NCBI RefSeq assembly: GCF_900142135.1
Contig: NZ_FQZU01000047.1
Coordinates: forward strand, 1-42,308
Source: Desulfatibacillum alkenivorans DSM 16219
GTDB lineage: Bacteria; Desulfobacterota; Desulfobacteria; Desulfobacterales; Desulfatibacillaceae
Length of the DNA: 42,308 bases
Direction of reading: 5' to 3'
Below the pieces are notes generated by a model that saw nothing but the letters and a program-made list of their open reading frames with translations, searched no databases and was not told the DNA's origin. Made by a program: the position numbers and the translations under genes. How positions within the stretch are numbered: the first letter of the stretch is position 1; every line of letters begins with the position of its first letter. Below, piece after piece: positions 9,240 through 17,153 of this stretch.

Positions 9240-9572
9240 TTAATGAGAAACGGATTTGGAAAACAAATTAAGGACGACGACTCCCGCTACTATCAATGAA
9301 AGACCTATTATTGCAGGAAGATCTAACGCCTGACCAAAAAAAATCCAGGCGATAAGCGCAATAAGCGCAACCCCGCTGCCTGCCCAAACGGCATAAGCTA
9401 TGCCAATAGGAATGGTTTTAAGCGTAAGCGATAAAAAGTAAAAAGCCGACATATAACCTATAGTAACGATAACCGACGGCCACAACCGCGAGAATCCCTC
9501 AGACGATTTGAGCGCCGATGTAGCGATTACCTCACTGACAATAGCTATGGTTAGAAATATCCATTGATACAT
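9240..9572 (-). CDS. Small multidrug resistance efflux protein (EmrE/QacE type)
   Basis: 110 residues with four hydrophobic segments and the SMR hallmarks: essential Glu14 in [12 protein letters not shown], then [21 protein letters not shown] and [13 protein letters not shown]. The last motif matches the EmrE/Qac branch (proton-driven efflux of cationic drugs) better than the guanidinium exporter branch. It acts as a dimer in the inner membrane. The frame is open to 9653, but the ATG at 9572 has an AGAAGGA ribosome binding site and begins the first helix. The gene is more AT-rich than its neighbours and lies between decayed HD-GYP sequence, suggesting insertion by transfer (inference). No guanidine riboswitch was recognised upstream. 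Confidence 0.88.
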   Translation of the reverse strand: MYQWIFLTIAIVSEVIATSALKSSEGFSRLWPSVIVTIGYMSAFYFLSLTLKTIPIGIAYAVWAGSGVALIALIAWIFFGQALDLPAIIGLSLIVAGVVVLNLFSKSVSH

Positions 9573-9970
9573 TGTTTGATCCTTCTTTTTTGACGCCCAA
9601 CAGCGGCAATAACCACATATGTTTTTGGGGCCATCCTGCAACGCTTCCTTCAACGCACTTTTTATATTTAATAACTATCATAAAATCAGATGGTTATATA
9701 AAAAAAACCAAGAACGCAACCGGATTAACGGGCGATTAAAGTTGTGTAAGGGGCGGACCTGCCAGGCCGACCCTTCTCCAACCTTGCCGCATTTCCATTC
9801 GAATGTCAAAGGCCCTGCCCAACACAGGGACTGGGGGAAAGCCCAAATCCGTAATAAAATTTGAAAAGTATGGAAGCATGCAACACCTTTTTCCGGTAGG
9901 CGTACGGAAAGGCAGCCCATTACAAAATGGAGCGCCGGCCATGCGGTTGATGGGGGATATTATGGAGTGA
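9573..9970. other. Gene-free stretch with HD-GYP-like debris
   Basis: No convincing gene. Positions 9884-9901 carry an 18-base exact copy of 10088-10105, which encodes the AYRKKV part of the adjacent HD-GYP gene; read on the minus strand the copy again gives AYRKKV, then degenerates. The first 100 bases (9573-9720) are AT-rich and probably hold the SMR promoter, which I cannot assign exactly. Short frames here are interrupted and lack ribosome binding sites. Confidence 0.4.
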
Positions 9971-11488
9971 CTACAAGGAGCTTGTGACCTTGCCCTGGGC
10001 CGCCAGGTCCAGAAAGGCTTCAGCGACGACCGGGTCGAATTGGGCGCCTGCATTTTTTTTGACGATTTCACAGGCGGCGGCGTCATCCACCTTTTTCCGG
10101 TAGGCCCTGTCGGAAGTCAAGGCGTCAAAAGCATCGGCGACTGTCATTATGCGGGATAAAAACGGGATGTCCTCTCCCCCGACCTTGTTGGGATAGCCCT
10201 CGCCGTCCCACCTTTCGTGGTGGTGGAGAATGACCTGGGTTTCCTCTTTTAACAGGCCCATGTGTCCGACGATATTGGCGCCGATTTCAGGATGGGTTTT
10301 GATGATGCGGAATTCTTCCTCGTCCAGTTGGGCTTCTTTGAGCAGTATCTTGTCCCGCACGCCTATTTTTCCGATGTCGTGGAGCTTGCCGGAAAAATCC
10401 AGGAGGTCCAATTCCCTTGCTGAGCATCCCAGGTGTTCGCCTATGATGCAGGATATATCGGCCACGCGTGCCGAATGCTGCTTGGTGTAGGGATCGCGGG
10501 CTTCGATGGCTTCCACGAAGGCGTACAGGGTGGAAAACAAATTCTGGCATAGGTTTTCGTACAAGGCAGTGTTTTCCACGACCAGAGCCGCCCGCTTGCC
10601 CAGAAAGGACAGGTAATGCAGGTCCTGTTCGGAAAATCCGTTCCCCGGCCCGGTCTTGCATACGGTTATGGCGCCGAGAGGTTTGTCCTTGATGTTGAAA
10701 GGAATGGCAACCGCTGCATGCAAAGGCGTGATCAAGCCGCTGGCCGGGTCTTTCCCCCAGATCGCCGGCCCGGCCTTGTCCAGGGATTGCTTAGCCAAAG
10801 CGTCCAGAAAGTCCGGGACGTCCTCATTGTCCAACTCCTCCGTCACAGCGTGGTGGGCCAGGGGGTACAGGCTTCCCGTGGAGTCGTCCAGCAATTGAAA
10901 GTAGCAAAGGTGTCCGCCGCTGATTTCGCAGGAAATGTTGGTCAACTGGTCGAAAAGCTCTCCGCTGTTTTTCTTCCAGTCAACCTTGCGGAGGATGAAG
11001 TTTAACTTCTCCATCTCCTCCACGGTGGCGGCCAGTTCCATATTGATTTTTTCCAGCTCTTTTTTCCGGGCGTGCTGGCTTTTCAAGAGAAGGTTTTCCA
11101 CCATAATCTCTTTTTGAGCCATGACCTTTTCGATGATAAAATCCACGTCGCGGATTTTAAAAGGCTTGACGATGAAGTCGGAAACCCCGGTTTGCAGGGC
11201 CATGATGGTGCTTTCCATGGAGGGATAAGCCGTCATGACCACGATGGGGATGGTGTTATCCATCTCCAGGATGCGTTTGGAAAGGGCGATGCCGTCCATG
11301 CCGGGCATGGCCAGGTCGGTGAATAGAAAATCGGGTTGTTCCTTGGAGAAGACATCCAGGGCCGAAGGCCCATCGGAAGCGGTGACTATGCTGTATTGGT
11401 CGCTGTGTTCAAAATACGTCTTGAAAACGTTCAGAACGCCGGGATCGTCGTCCACGGCGAGGATTTTCAAGTAGTCATGCATGCTCAT
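9971..11488 (-). CDS. Response regulator with GAF and HD-GYP domains (c-di-GMP phosphodiesterase)
   Basis: 505 residues from the ATG at 11488 (TTG at 11491 and ATG at 11482 are alternatives). Parts: receiver (about 5-125, phosphorylated Asp58 in FLFTDLAMPGMDG, VKPFK), a coiled linker (about 128-170), a GAF-like domain (about 175-310), and HD-GYP (about 320-500) with SGKLHDIGKIGV and HHHERWDGEGYP. These metal-binding and GYP motifs are intact, so hydrolysis of c-di-GMP is expected. The start overlaps the stop of the upstream response regulator, so the two are translationally coupled and probably work in one pathway. With the PilZ protein and MshEN-like CheA nearby, this makes c-di-GMP control of motility likely (inference). 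Confidence 0.92.
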   Translation of the reverse strand: MSMHDYLKILAVDDDPGVLNVFKTYFEHSDQYSIVTASDGPSALDVFSKEQPDFLFTDLAMPGMDGIALSKRILEMDNTIPIVVMTAYPSMESTIMALQTGVSDFIVKPFKIRDVDFIIEKVMAQKEIMVENLLLKSQHARKKELEKINMELAATVEEMEKLNFILRKVDWKKNSGELFDQLTNISCEISGGHLCYFQLLDDSTGSLYPLAHHAVTEELDNEDVPDFLDALAKQSLDKAGPAIWGKDPASGLITPLHAAVAIPFNIKDKPLGAITVCKTGPGNGFSEQDLHYLSFLGKRAALVVENTALYENLCQNLFSTLYAFVEAIEARDPYTKQHSARVADISCIIGEHLGCSARELDLLDFSGKLHDIGKIGVRDKILLKEAQLDEEEFRIIKTHPEIGANIVGHMGLLKEETQVILHHHERWDGEGYPNKVGGEDIPFLSRIMTVADAFDALTSDRAYRKKVDDAAACEIVKKNAGAQFDPVVAEAFLDLAAQGKVTSSL

Positions 11489-12170
11489 CAATGCCTTTAA
11501 GGATTTCGCTTTTCAGGGCGACGAATTCCTTTTCACTCAGAAGGCCTTCCTTGCGCCACCGGGTGAGGTTTTCCAGGCGTTCGTATTGATTGGCCTGGTC
11601 CCTGGCGGACTCCATAAGGTGGAGTCCGGGCAAATGGGTGGCGAAAAAGTTAATGCTTCCCGAGTTTTCAACGATTTCGGAAGATTCCTTAATGCCGGGA
11701 GATTCCTGGGATTCATCCTGTTTGACCAGTTCCCGGTACGCCTCCTTCAGCTTCCACATTAAGTGCTTGTTTTCGCGAACCAGACTGATTTTATCAGCCG
11801 CGTTGTTGAAACAGATCTCCATCTCCTGGAGCTTGAAAGGTTTCCGGATATAGTTGTAAGCCCCTTCCTTGATCGCCTCAATGGCGCTCTCCAGGGTGCC
11901 GTGTCCGGTCACAATAATAACCACGACGTCGGGGTTGGACTCCTTGGCGCGGCTCAACACCTCCAAACCGTCCACGTCAGGCATCATGAGGTCTGTGATG
12001 ACAATATCGGCCGGTCTGTCCCCAATGGCTTCCACGGCTTTGCGGCTGTCCGTGAAGGTTTCCACCTCCACATTATCCCGCCCCACCAGTTCCGCCAAAA
12101 GAGCTCCAACAGCCCGGTCGTCATCAACAATGACGCATCGAATGCTCTGGTCCCCAAAATCCGTGATCAT
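11475..12170 (-). CDS. Response regulator with C-terminal SHOCT-like tail
   Basis: 231 residues from the ATG at 12170, which has GGGAGG nine bases upstream; the frame is open to 12233 without a better start. The receiver domain covers about 8-130, with VDDD, phosphorylated Asp60 in IVITDLMMPDVDG, TGHGT and RKPFKLQ. A coiled-coil stretch (about 130-160) follows, then a polar linker. Near the C-terminus LTRWRKEGLLSEKEF resembles a SHOCT motif, a short module thought to mediate oligomerisation. There is no DNA-binding or enzymatic output. Its stop overlaps the start of the HD-GYP regulator gene, its probable partner. Confidence 0.88.
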   Translation of the reverse strand: MITDFGDQSIRCVIVDDDRAVGALLAELVGRDNVEVETFTDSRKAVEAIGDRPADIVITDLMMPDVDGLEVLSRAKESNPDVVVIIVTGHGTLESAIEAIKEGAYNYIRKPFKLQEMEICFNNAADKISLVRENKHLMWKLKEAYRELVKQDESQESPGIKESSEIVENSGSINFFATHLPGLHLMESARDQANQYERLENLTRWRKEGLLSEKEFVALKSEILKGIDEHA

Positions 12171-12345
12171 CTTGCAAGGCCTCCCTAAGTCCAAGGATCG
12201 GTTCGTTAAAATGCTATCGTGTCCTTTGTACACAAAAAACCGTCCTTATTCCAGCACTACTTTTTCGCAAACTGAAAGCCGGATCCACAACCGGCCCCTG
12301 AAAAGTTCGGAAAACCAGTATGCAATTGGGAATGAGCCTGATTTT

Positions 12346-12750
12346 TCAGGCTTTGGCGTCAAACAAGATTCCCACCAACTCTTCCATCTTGGACATCAGG
12401 TCCAAAATGCGCTCAGACGGAATCTCCCGGATAACCTCGTCCGTGTCCTTATCGACGACGGTGACGGTCATACGGCCGGTTCCTTCGTGAACCCCGTACT
12501 CAAACCCGATATTCGACATGGAAGCATTTTCGGCGGTGTGCGCCTTTAAAACCTCCAGCATATCTTTAAGCAAATCCTTATTAGGCTCTTCAGTATCGTT
12601 TTGAGCCATTTCCGGCGGCGCTTCCCTGACAGGAACCGGTTCTTCCTGCTTCCTGGAGACTTCCCTCACAGGAGGGGGAGCGGTTCCGGCTTGCAGCCCG
12701 CGTTCGGCCTGCAAGACTTCCTTCCTTGGAGTAACCGCTTCCAGAATCAT
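12346..12750 (-). CDS. flaG: Flagellar protein FlaG
   Basis: 134 residues. The first 75 residues are Pro/Glu-rich and disordered. The C-terminal half carries the FlaG pattern: NIGFEYGVHEGTGRMTVTVVD followed by DTDEVIREIPSERILDL. FlaG proteins affect filament length and are encoded beside fliD and fliS, as here. The ATG at 12750 follows a strong GGAAGGAGG site; the open frame above it (to 12825) is ignored. A hairpin (AGCCTGA at 12335-12341 with TCAGGCT at 12346-12352) overlaps the stop codon but has no T-run. The 175 bases upstream of the next gene contain nothing else recognised. Confidence 0.9.
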   Translation of the reverse strand: MILEAVTPRKEVLQAERGLQAGTAPPPVREVSRKQEEPVPVREAPPEMAQNDTEEPNKDLLKDMLEVLKAHTAENASMSNIGFEYGVHEGTGRMTVTVVDKDTDEVIREIPSERILDLMSKMEELVGILFDAKA

Positions 12751-12802
12751 GATATAATCCTCCTTCCCGACCGACAGGCGAAGAGACGAGCCATACAAAA
12801 CC

Positions 12803-13294
12803 TCATCCCACTTGCGAGTCCACAAATCGTGCAGCCCGCGGTCCGTTATTAAACCTGTATCCCCTGGACATTTTACGTTTTTCCTGCATGTCCAGGATCC
12901 CGGACTTGGCCGCGTCGTACCTCGCCCTTACCCGGGACAGGCATTTTTGTTCGTCCGCTATTAGCAGCGAGACGATCTCTTCAATATGCTTGATGGATTC
13001 TTCTACTCTTTCCTGATCCTTTTCGGACAGGCAGTCCATGCGAAGAACAAACATGGCCTGTTCAATTTTTTTATCCAGGATGTTGACTCGTTTTATCACT
13101 TCCCGGCGTTTTTTTATGCCCACGGGAACTTTGGAGAAGTCCTCCTCGTCCAGCGCACTGTTGATTTCGTGGGTGGCCTCGGAGTATTTCCCCAAAAGCC
13201 CGGCTTTTTGCTCCGTCAGATTGCAGAACTCATCCGGAGACGAAGGCGCCGCGAGGTCTTTACCGCATCGGGAATTATTTGGCGTATGCATCAT
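12803..13294 (-). CDS. Probable flagellar chaperone FliT/FlgN type
   Basis: 163 residues starting MMHTPNNSRCGK. The region 25-135 is almost entirely predicted helix, with charged heptads (for example KKRREVIKRVNILDKKIEQAM), like the small export chaperones FliT and FlgN. The C-terminal 25 residues are basic and Gly-rich. It follows fliS by about 33 bases and precedes flaG, the place usually held by fliT, the chaperone of the filament cap FliD. The sequence alone does not prove the family, so the call rests partly on position. Confidence 0.65.
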   Translation of the reverse strand: MMHTPNNSRCGKDLAAPSSPDEFCNLTEQKAGLLGKYSEATHEINSALDEEDFSKVPVGIKKRREVIKRVNILDKKIEQAMFVLRMDCLSEKDQERVEESIKHIEEIVSLLIADEQKCLSRVRARYDAAKSGILDMQEKRKMSRGYRFNNGPRAARFVDSQVG

Positions 13295-13327
13295 GGTCCC
13301 CTCGCTTTCTATGCGTGAAGGAGTTGT

Positions 13328-13768
13328 TTATGCGCAAACCAGGGACGCCGGCTTTCTCTGCCAGGCGGGAGTATGCTCCGGCAAAGCTCCGGCCCGGGAC
13401 TCGCCGTAGAAGATTTCCTTCCAGGCGGAGCCCAGTTCTTCCAGGATGGTGATGGCTTCGTCAAAAGCAGTCAAATCCCTGTGGATGTCCCCCTCGGTGA
13501 GACGCCTGACAACGTAGTCGTAGATAGCCTTCAGGTTCTTGGCGATATCTCCGCCCTTTTCCATGTCCAGGGCGCTGTTCAACTCCCCGATGATCAACAT
13601 GGCTTTGGAAAGGGCCGCTGATTTGGCTTCGTAGTTGTGCTCCAGGTAGCGTTCCTTGGCCATTTTCAGATTGAAAATAGCGCCGTCGTAGCACATGATT
13701 ACAAGCTTTTTAGGATCGGCGGTTTCTACATTGGTCTTTTTGTATGCGCCTATGTTATTCCCGTACAT
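13328..13768 (-). CDS. fliS: Flagellin export chaperone FliS
   Basis: 146 residues starting MYGNNIGAYKKTNVETADPK. Motifs LVIMCYDGAIFNLKMAKE and LTEGDIHRDLTAFDEAI are diagnostic of FliS, a four-helix chaperone that binds the C-terminus of flagellin and prevents premature polymerisation in the cytoplasm. The start has an AAGAAGGAG site. A sigma-28 promoter with a perfect -10 (GCCGATAA) lies about 60-90 bases upstream, so fliS-fliT-flaG can be transcribed apart from fliD. The C-terminal tail is somewhat longer than usual. Confidence 0.95.
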   Translation of the reverse strand: MYGNNIGAYKKTNVETADPKKLVIMCYDGAIFNLKMAKERYLEHNYEAKSAALSKAMLIIGELNSALDMEKGGDIAKNLKAIYDYVVRRLTEGDIHRDLTAFDEAITILEELGSAWKEIFYGESRAGALPEHTPAWQRKPASLVCA

Positions 13769-13828
13769 CGGTCACTCCTTCTTTCCACATTGTTGGGCTT
13801 GGCCCTATATGATTGCCATCTGTATACC

Positions 13829-13856
13829 TTATCGGCTCCACGCCTGCATTTCTTTA
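13829..13856 (-). promoter_or_regulatory. Sigma-28 promoter of fliS-fliT-flaG
   Basis: On the minus strand TAAAGAAA (13849-13856) is followed after 12 bases by GCCGATAA (13829-13836). The -10 is a perfect FliA consensus; the spacer is one base longer than the usual 11. It lies 61 bases upstream of the fliS start. Confidence 0.75.
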
Positions 13857-13887
13857 GCATTCAGCCCAACCGGGCGGCCTGTTCTTT

Positions 13888-16800
13888 TTAACGAGACAAA
13901 GAGCTTAATTGCGAGGTCAGCCAGTCGCCCTGGTTCTGTATTTCAGAAAGCGCCAACTCCATGGCGATGAACCGGTTGATCATGGTCTGCATCCTGGCGG
14001 TCAAACGCGTTTCCATTTTTTCGATTCTCTCGTCGTAGCTGTCTATTCTGTCTTCCAACGACTCGGTTTTGGCGGTCAAGTAGCCGTCCACATCGTCGGT
14101 GATTGAAAACAAGGTTCTATTGAACAGTTCAGCAATGCCCAGAGTGAGTTTGATGTTGCCGACCTCCACGCCGCTGTCCGTTCCCGTGTATTTGATCACC
14201 AGGCCGTCCACATTGGGTTCGTCGTCATCGCCGGTAAGCACCTGGCCTTTGCCGGTGGCCGACTCCCCATTAATGGTTCCGGCCACGTCCTGGCCGTTAT
14301 CCACGGTCTGATCGCCGGTCCAGAACAGGTTTGCGGTCTCGCTGATTTCAAAGGTATTGCCGCTGCCGTAGTAGTCATGGGTGATGACCAACTCGTTGGA
14401 AGCGGAAACCGACGCCGTGACTTCCAGGGCGTAGCGGCCGGTGGTTCCGCCGTCGTTGGTGGACTCCACCGTGCCGAAATCCAGGCCCCTTCCCGTGGGC
14501 TCCTCGATGCTCAGGGACAGGCTGCTGTTGCCGGAGGTCCGGTCCGTGACGACTATGCGGCCTTCGCTGTCCATGCCTGCGTTGACTTCGTCCCCGAACA
14601 CGGATTCGATTTCCGCCAGAAAATCCTGGAGGGTGTCCGTGGTGACGTCGCTGATGGTGTAGGACCCCTGGACAGTGGTTCCGCCCCGGGTGGTTCCGGA
14701 AAAATTGATGATGTCCCCGTCCACCAGGGAGGCCCCGTCTATGGAATCCCAGGTCACGGAGGAGGACGCAGGAGAGGCGCCCGATAAAACGGCGTTTTCC
14801 GAAGCCAGGGTCTGAGTGTATTCCGTGTCGAAATCCGTGTTCAAGGCGTTGACCGCGTCGGACAAGGTCATGCCGGACGTCAGATCAACGGTGGAAACCT
14901 TGTCTCCATCCGTCACCGTAATGGTTTCGCCGGCGCCCAAGGTTCCGGCGTAGGAGTTCTCGCTGGTCGCCGTGCTTTGGGCGGCGGCCTGGGTGATGAA
15001 TACGGCGTAATCCCCGGAATTGGCGTTTCGGTCGGAGGTCACATAAGTCAGGGCGCCTGTGTCCGTGGTTCCCCGGGCGACGAAAAGATCCCGGATTTCA
15101 TTGAAATTCGTCTCCAGATATCCCCGGAGCACTCCTTCGTCGATGCTCAGTTGGCCTTCGGTGTCCACGCTGACGCCCGCCAGGCCCAGGGTGGAAAACT
15201 CGCTGTTGACGCCCCAGACCGACTCCACCAAAACGGAAGTCAGGTTCCGCTTGATGGAGGAAAGCGTGCCGTCCCCAAAAAGAGGTCCGCCGGTGGTGTC
15301 GTTCTCCTCGTCGTAACTCTGCTGGTCGGAAATAAAGGCGGCCACGTCGTTGTAGGCGTTCACCAAGCCCTCGATCTTGGAAACGATGGAGTCGTAATCA
15401 TGCCCGATGGTCAGGGAAATGGTGGTCTCCGCATCCGCCTTTTTCAGGTCAATGGTGACGCCGGCCAGCACGTCGTCAATGACGTTGTCCGAACTGGTCA
15501 CGGTCACGCCGTCGATGCTGACTTCGGCGTCCGATCCGGCCACAAGCTGCCGCTCGCGGACGGTATCCAAAGCGGAAAAGGCGCCGAAATCCAGGGAGGA
15601 GTTTCCGTCCGCCAAATTGCTGGACAGGCTGACGCTCAGGCTGCTGGCGCCGGAAATTTGATCCGCCACTTCAATATTGCCGTCCGAGGTGATGTAGGCG
15701 TTCACGTCTCCGAAAGCGGATTCCACGGCGTCCAGAAAATCCTGAACCGTGGAGGAGGCCGTGATGGTGAAACTGGTGTTTACCGCGCCGCCGGAATGGT
15801 CCGTGCCGGTGATGTCTATGGAGTCCCCGGCCGTAAAGGTGTTGTACCCGTCGATCTCGCTCAATAGGGTGGATGCGGTTATCACTGATCCCTCGGAGGT
15901 CATGGCGTTGGCGCTGGTGGTTCCGGTCACGCTGGACACGCCTTTTTCCAGTACGCCTATTGTTTCCAGGATGTTCTGATCATCGGTAAAATCCTGGGTC
16001 CCGTCGATCTGCAACCGGTACTGATTGTTTCCGTCGTCGTCCGTCTGGCTGACGATGGAGGCGGAGACCCCGGCGATGCCCGCGCTGTTGATCTTGTTCT
16101 TGATGGTTTCCAGGGAGTCGGTGGACAGGTCGATGGCCACGGCGGTCCCGCCTATGGTCACGCTGCCGGACTGATTGGCCGAAAGCCCGAAAACGCTTTT
16201 GATCGCCTGGGTGGAACTGTCGAACTGGTCCGACTGGGCGCCTCCGGTAATGGAGGTTTTAACGCTGGAGACGGAATCCACGAACCCGAATTTTTCAATA
16301 AGATCCGCAGCGGATCCATTGGCGATGCCCATGCCGTCTTCGCCGGTGGCCTCGCTGGTGATGACCAGACGGGTGTCATTGGTTCCGTAGCTGACGATGC
16401 TGGCGGTGATCCCCGAAGGATCGGACCCGGAATTGGCGTTGTTGATTTTGTCGCGCACGTCCTTGAGGGTGTCGGAAGCCGTGATGCCGACCACCTTGCC
16501 GTTCAGCAGGATTTCCCCTTCGTAGGCCGAGCCCAAAGCGGTGCTGGAGTCCGTGAAGGACGTGGAGGACAGCTTCTGCGCGGTGGCGAGCTTCTCCACC
16601 TGGATGTTGTATGTGCCGGACAGAGCCGTGGACGACGTGGAAACGGAGACCAGGTCTTCAGCGTCCACCGTACTGGAATCCGTGGACATGGTGGAGGAGT
16701 AGTCGTAAAAGTCATCCGCCTCCGTAAGGTTTTCGGCGGCGGTTTTCAAGGCCAGAAGCCGGGTGTTGAGGGAGCGCCATTCGCTGAGTTCATCCTCCAC

Positions 16801-16920
16801 TTCCGACTGTTTGTTCGACATAAGGTCAACCGTGCCGTGCTCCACTTCCATGAGCGAGTCGACCATGGTGCGCCAATCAAAACCGCTGGCAAGGCCTGAG
16901 ACTGAAGTTGTGCTGGACAT
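13888..16920 (-). CDS. fliD: Filament cap protein FliD, unusually large
   Basis: 1010 residues, about twice the usual 450-550. The N-terminus (SVSGLASGFDWRTMVDSLM, then coiled coil to about 65) and the C-terminus (coiled coil about 950-990, ending LTSQLSSLSR) are typical FliD terminal regions that form the cap core. The middle is expanded. A beta-rich module of about 90 residues occurs twice, at about 355-446 and 727-817 (both with GD-I, TI, QDFL, ES-FGD, S-G-I-V-D, SG-SSLS, LDFG). Signals for classical FliD mid-region are also seen (TYNIQVEKLATAQ; LVNAYNDVAAFI). FliD is exported through the flagellum and caps the growing filament. The start has a GGAGGAGGG site, with a sigma-28-like promoter and a 17-base palindrome about 110 bases upstream. 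Confidence 0.95.
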   Translation of the reverse strand: MSSTTSVSGLASGFDWRTMVDSLMEVEHGTVDLMSNKQSEVEDELSEWRSLNTRLLALKTAAENLTEADDFYDYSSTMSTDSSTVDAEDLVSVSTSSTALSGTYNIQVEKLATAQKLSSTSFTDSSTALGSAYEGEILLNGKVVGITASDTLKDVRDKINNANSGSDPSGITASIVSYGTNDTRLVITSEATGEDGMGIANGSAADLIEKFGFVDSVSSVKTSITGGAQSDQFDSSTQAIKSVFGLSANQSGSVTIGGTAVAIDLSTDSLETIKNKINSAGIAGVSASIVSQTDDDGNNQYRLQIDGTQDFTDDQNILETIGVLEKGVSSVTGTTSANAMTSEGSVITASTLLSEIDGYNTFTAGDSIDITGTDHSGGAVNTSFTITASSTVQDFLDAVESAFGDVNAYITSDGNIEVADQISGASSLSVSLSSNLADGNSSLDFGAFSALDTVRERQLVAGSDAEVSIDGVTVTSSDNVIDDVLAGVTIDLKKADAETTISLTIGHDYDSIVSKIEGLVNAYNDVAAFISDQQSYDEENDTTGGPLFGDGTLSSIKRNLTSVLVESVWGVNSEFSTLGLAGVSVDTEGQLSIDEGVLRGYLETNFNEIRDLFVARGTTDTGALTYVTSDRNANSGDYAVFITQAAAQSTATSENSYAGTLGAGETITVTDGDKVSTVDLTSGMTLSDAVNALNTDFDTEYTQTLASENAVLSGASPASSSVTWDSIDGASLVDGDIINFSGTTRGGTTVQGSYTISDVTTDTLQDFLAEIESVFGDEVNAGMDSEGRIVVTDRTSGNSSLSLSIEEPTGRGLDFGTVESTNDGGTTGRYALEVTASVSASNELVITHDYYGSGNTFEISETANLFWTGDQTVDNGQDVAGTINGESATGKGQVLTGDDDEPNVDGLVIKYTGTDSGVEVGNIKLTLGIAELFNRTLFSITDDVDGYLTAKTESLEDRIDSYDERIEKMETRLTARMQTMINRFIAMELALSEIQNQGDWLTSQLSSLSR

Positions 16921-17026
16921 TATCCGACCCTCCTCCGTTGAGAATCCGGGTTATTTCTAATTCAAAATCCGGGGGAGGGAAAAAAATTCCCGGCGTCCCC
17001 GAATTAAAGGTGTAAACCTATATATT

Positions 17027-17053
17027 CTATCGGAAAATCTTTCCGATTTCTTA
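17027..17053 (-). promoter_or_regulatory. Sigma-28-like promoter of fliD, overlapped by a palindrome
   Basis: On the minus strand TAAGAAAT (17046-17053), 11 bases, then TCCGATAG (17027-17034): a recognisable but imperfect FliA promoter about 107 bases before the fliD start. A perfect 7-base inverted repeat (TCGGAAA at 17030-17036, TTTCCGA at 17040-17046) covers its -10 and spacer and could be an operator. Confidence 0.55.
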
Positions 17054-17091
17054 AGGCTTTTTAAGGGTTTTGCAAAAAGCGGGCCGCAACG

Positions 17092-17129
17092 AAAAAAGCC
17101 CGCCCCCTGAGGATTTACGGGGGCGGGCT
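17092..17129 (-). terminator. Intrinsic terminator of flagellin gene 1
   Basis: An 11-base perfect GC-rich stem (17097-17107 with 17119-17129, loop 17108-17118) followed on the minus strand by six T. It lies 25 bases after the stop codon of the flagellin gene, separating it from fliD. Confidence 0.92.
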
Positions 17130-17153
17130 GGTTTGTCGAAGCTCTGGATCAGC

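Noticed and set aside
9573-9700. Guanidine riboswitch before the SMR gene
   Set aside because: I do not see the paired hairpins with ACGR loops of guanidine-II nor other class features, and the protein looks like the EmrE/Qac branch rather than the guanidinium exporter.
9736-10086. Minus-strand frame of 116 codons overlapping the end of the HD-GYP gene
   Set aside because: Overlaps a real gene in another frame, no ribosome binding site, and the residues change from one pattern to another within repeated debris.
12335-12352. Hairpin overlapping the flaG stop codon as terminator
   Set aside because: The stem is only seven base pairs and has no T-run on the minus strand, so termination is not supported.
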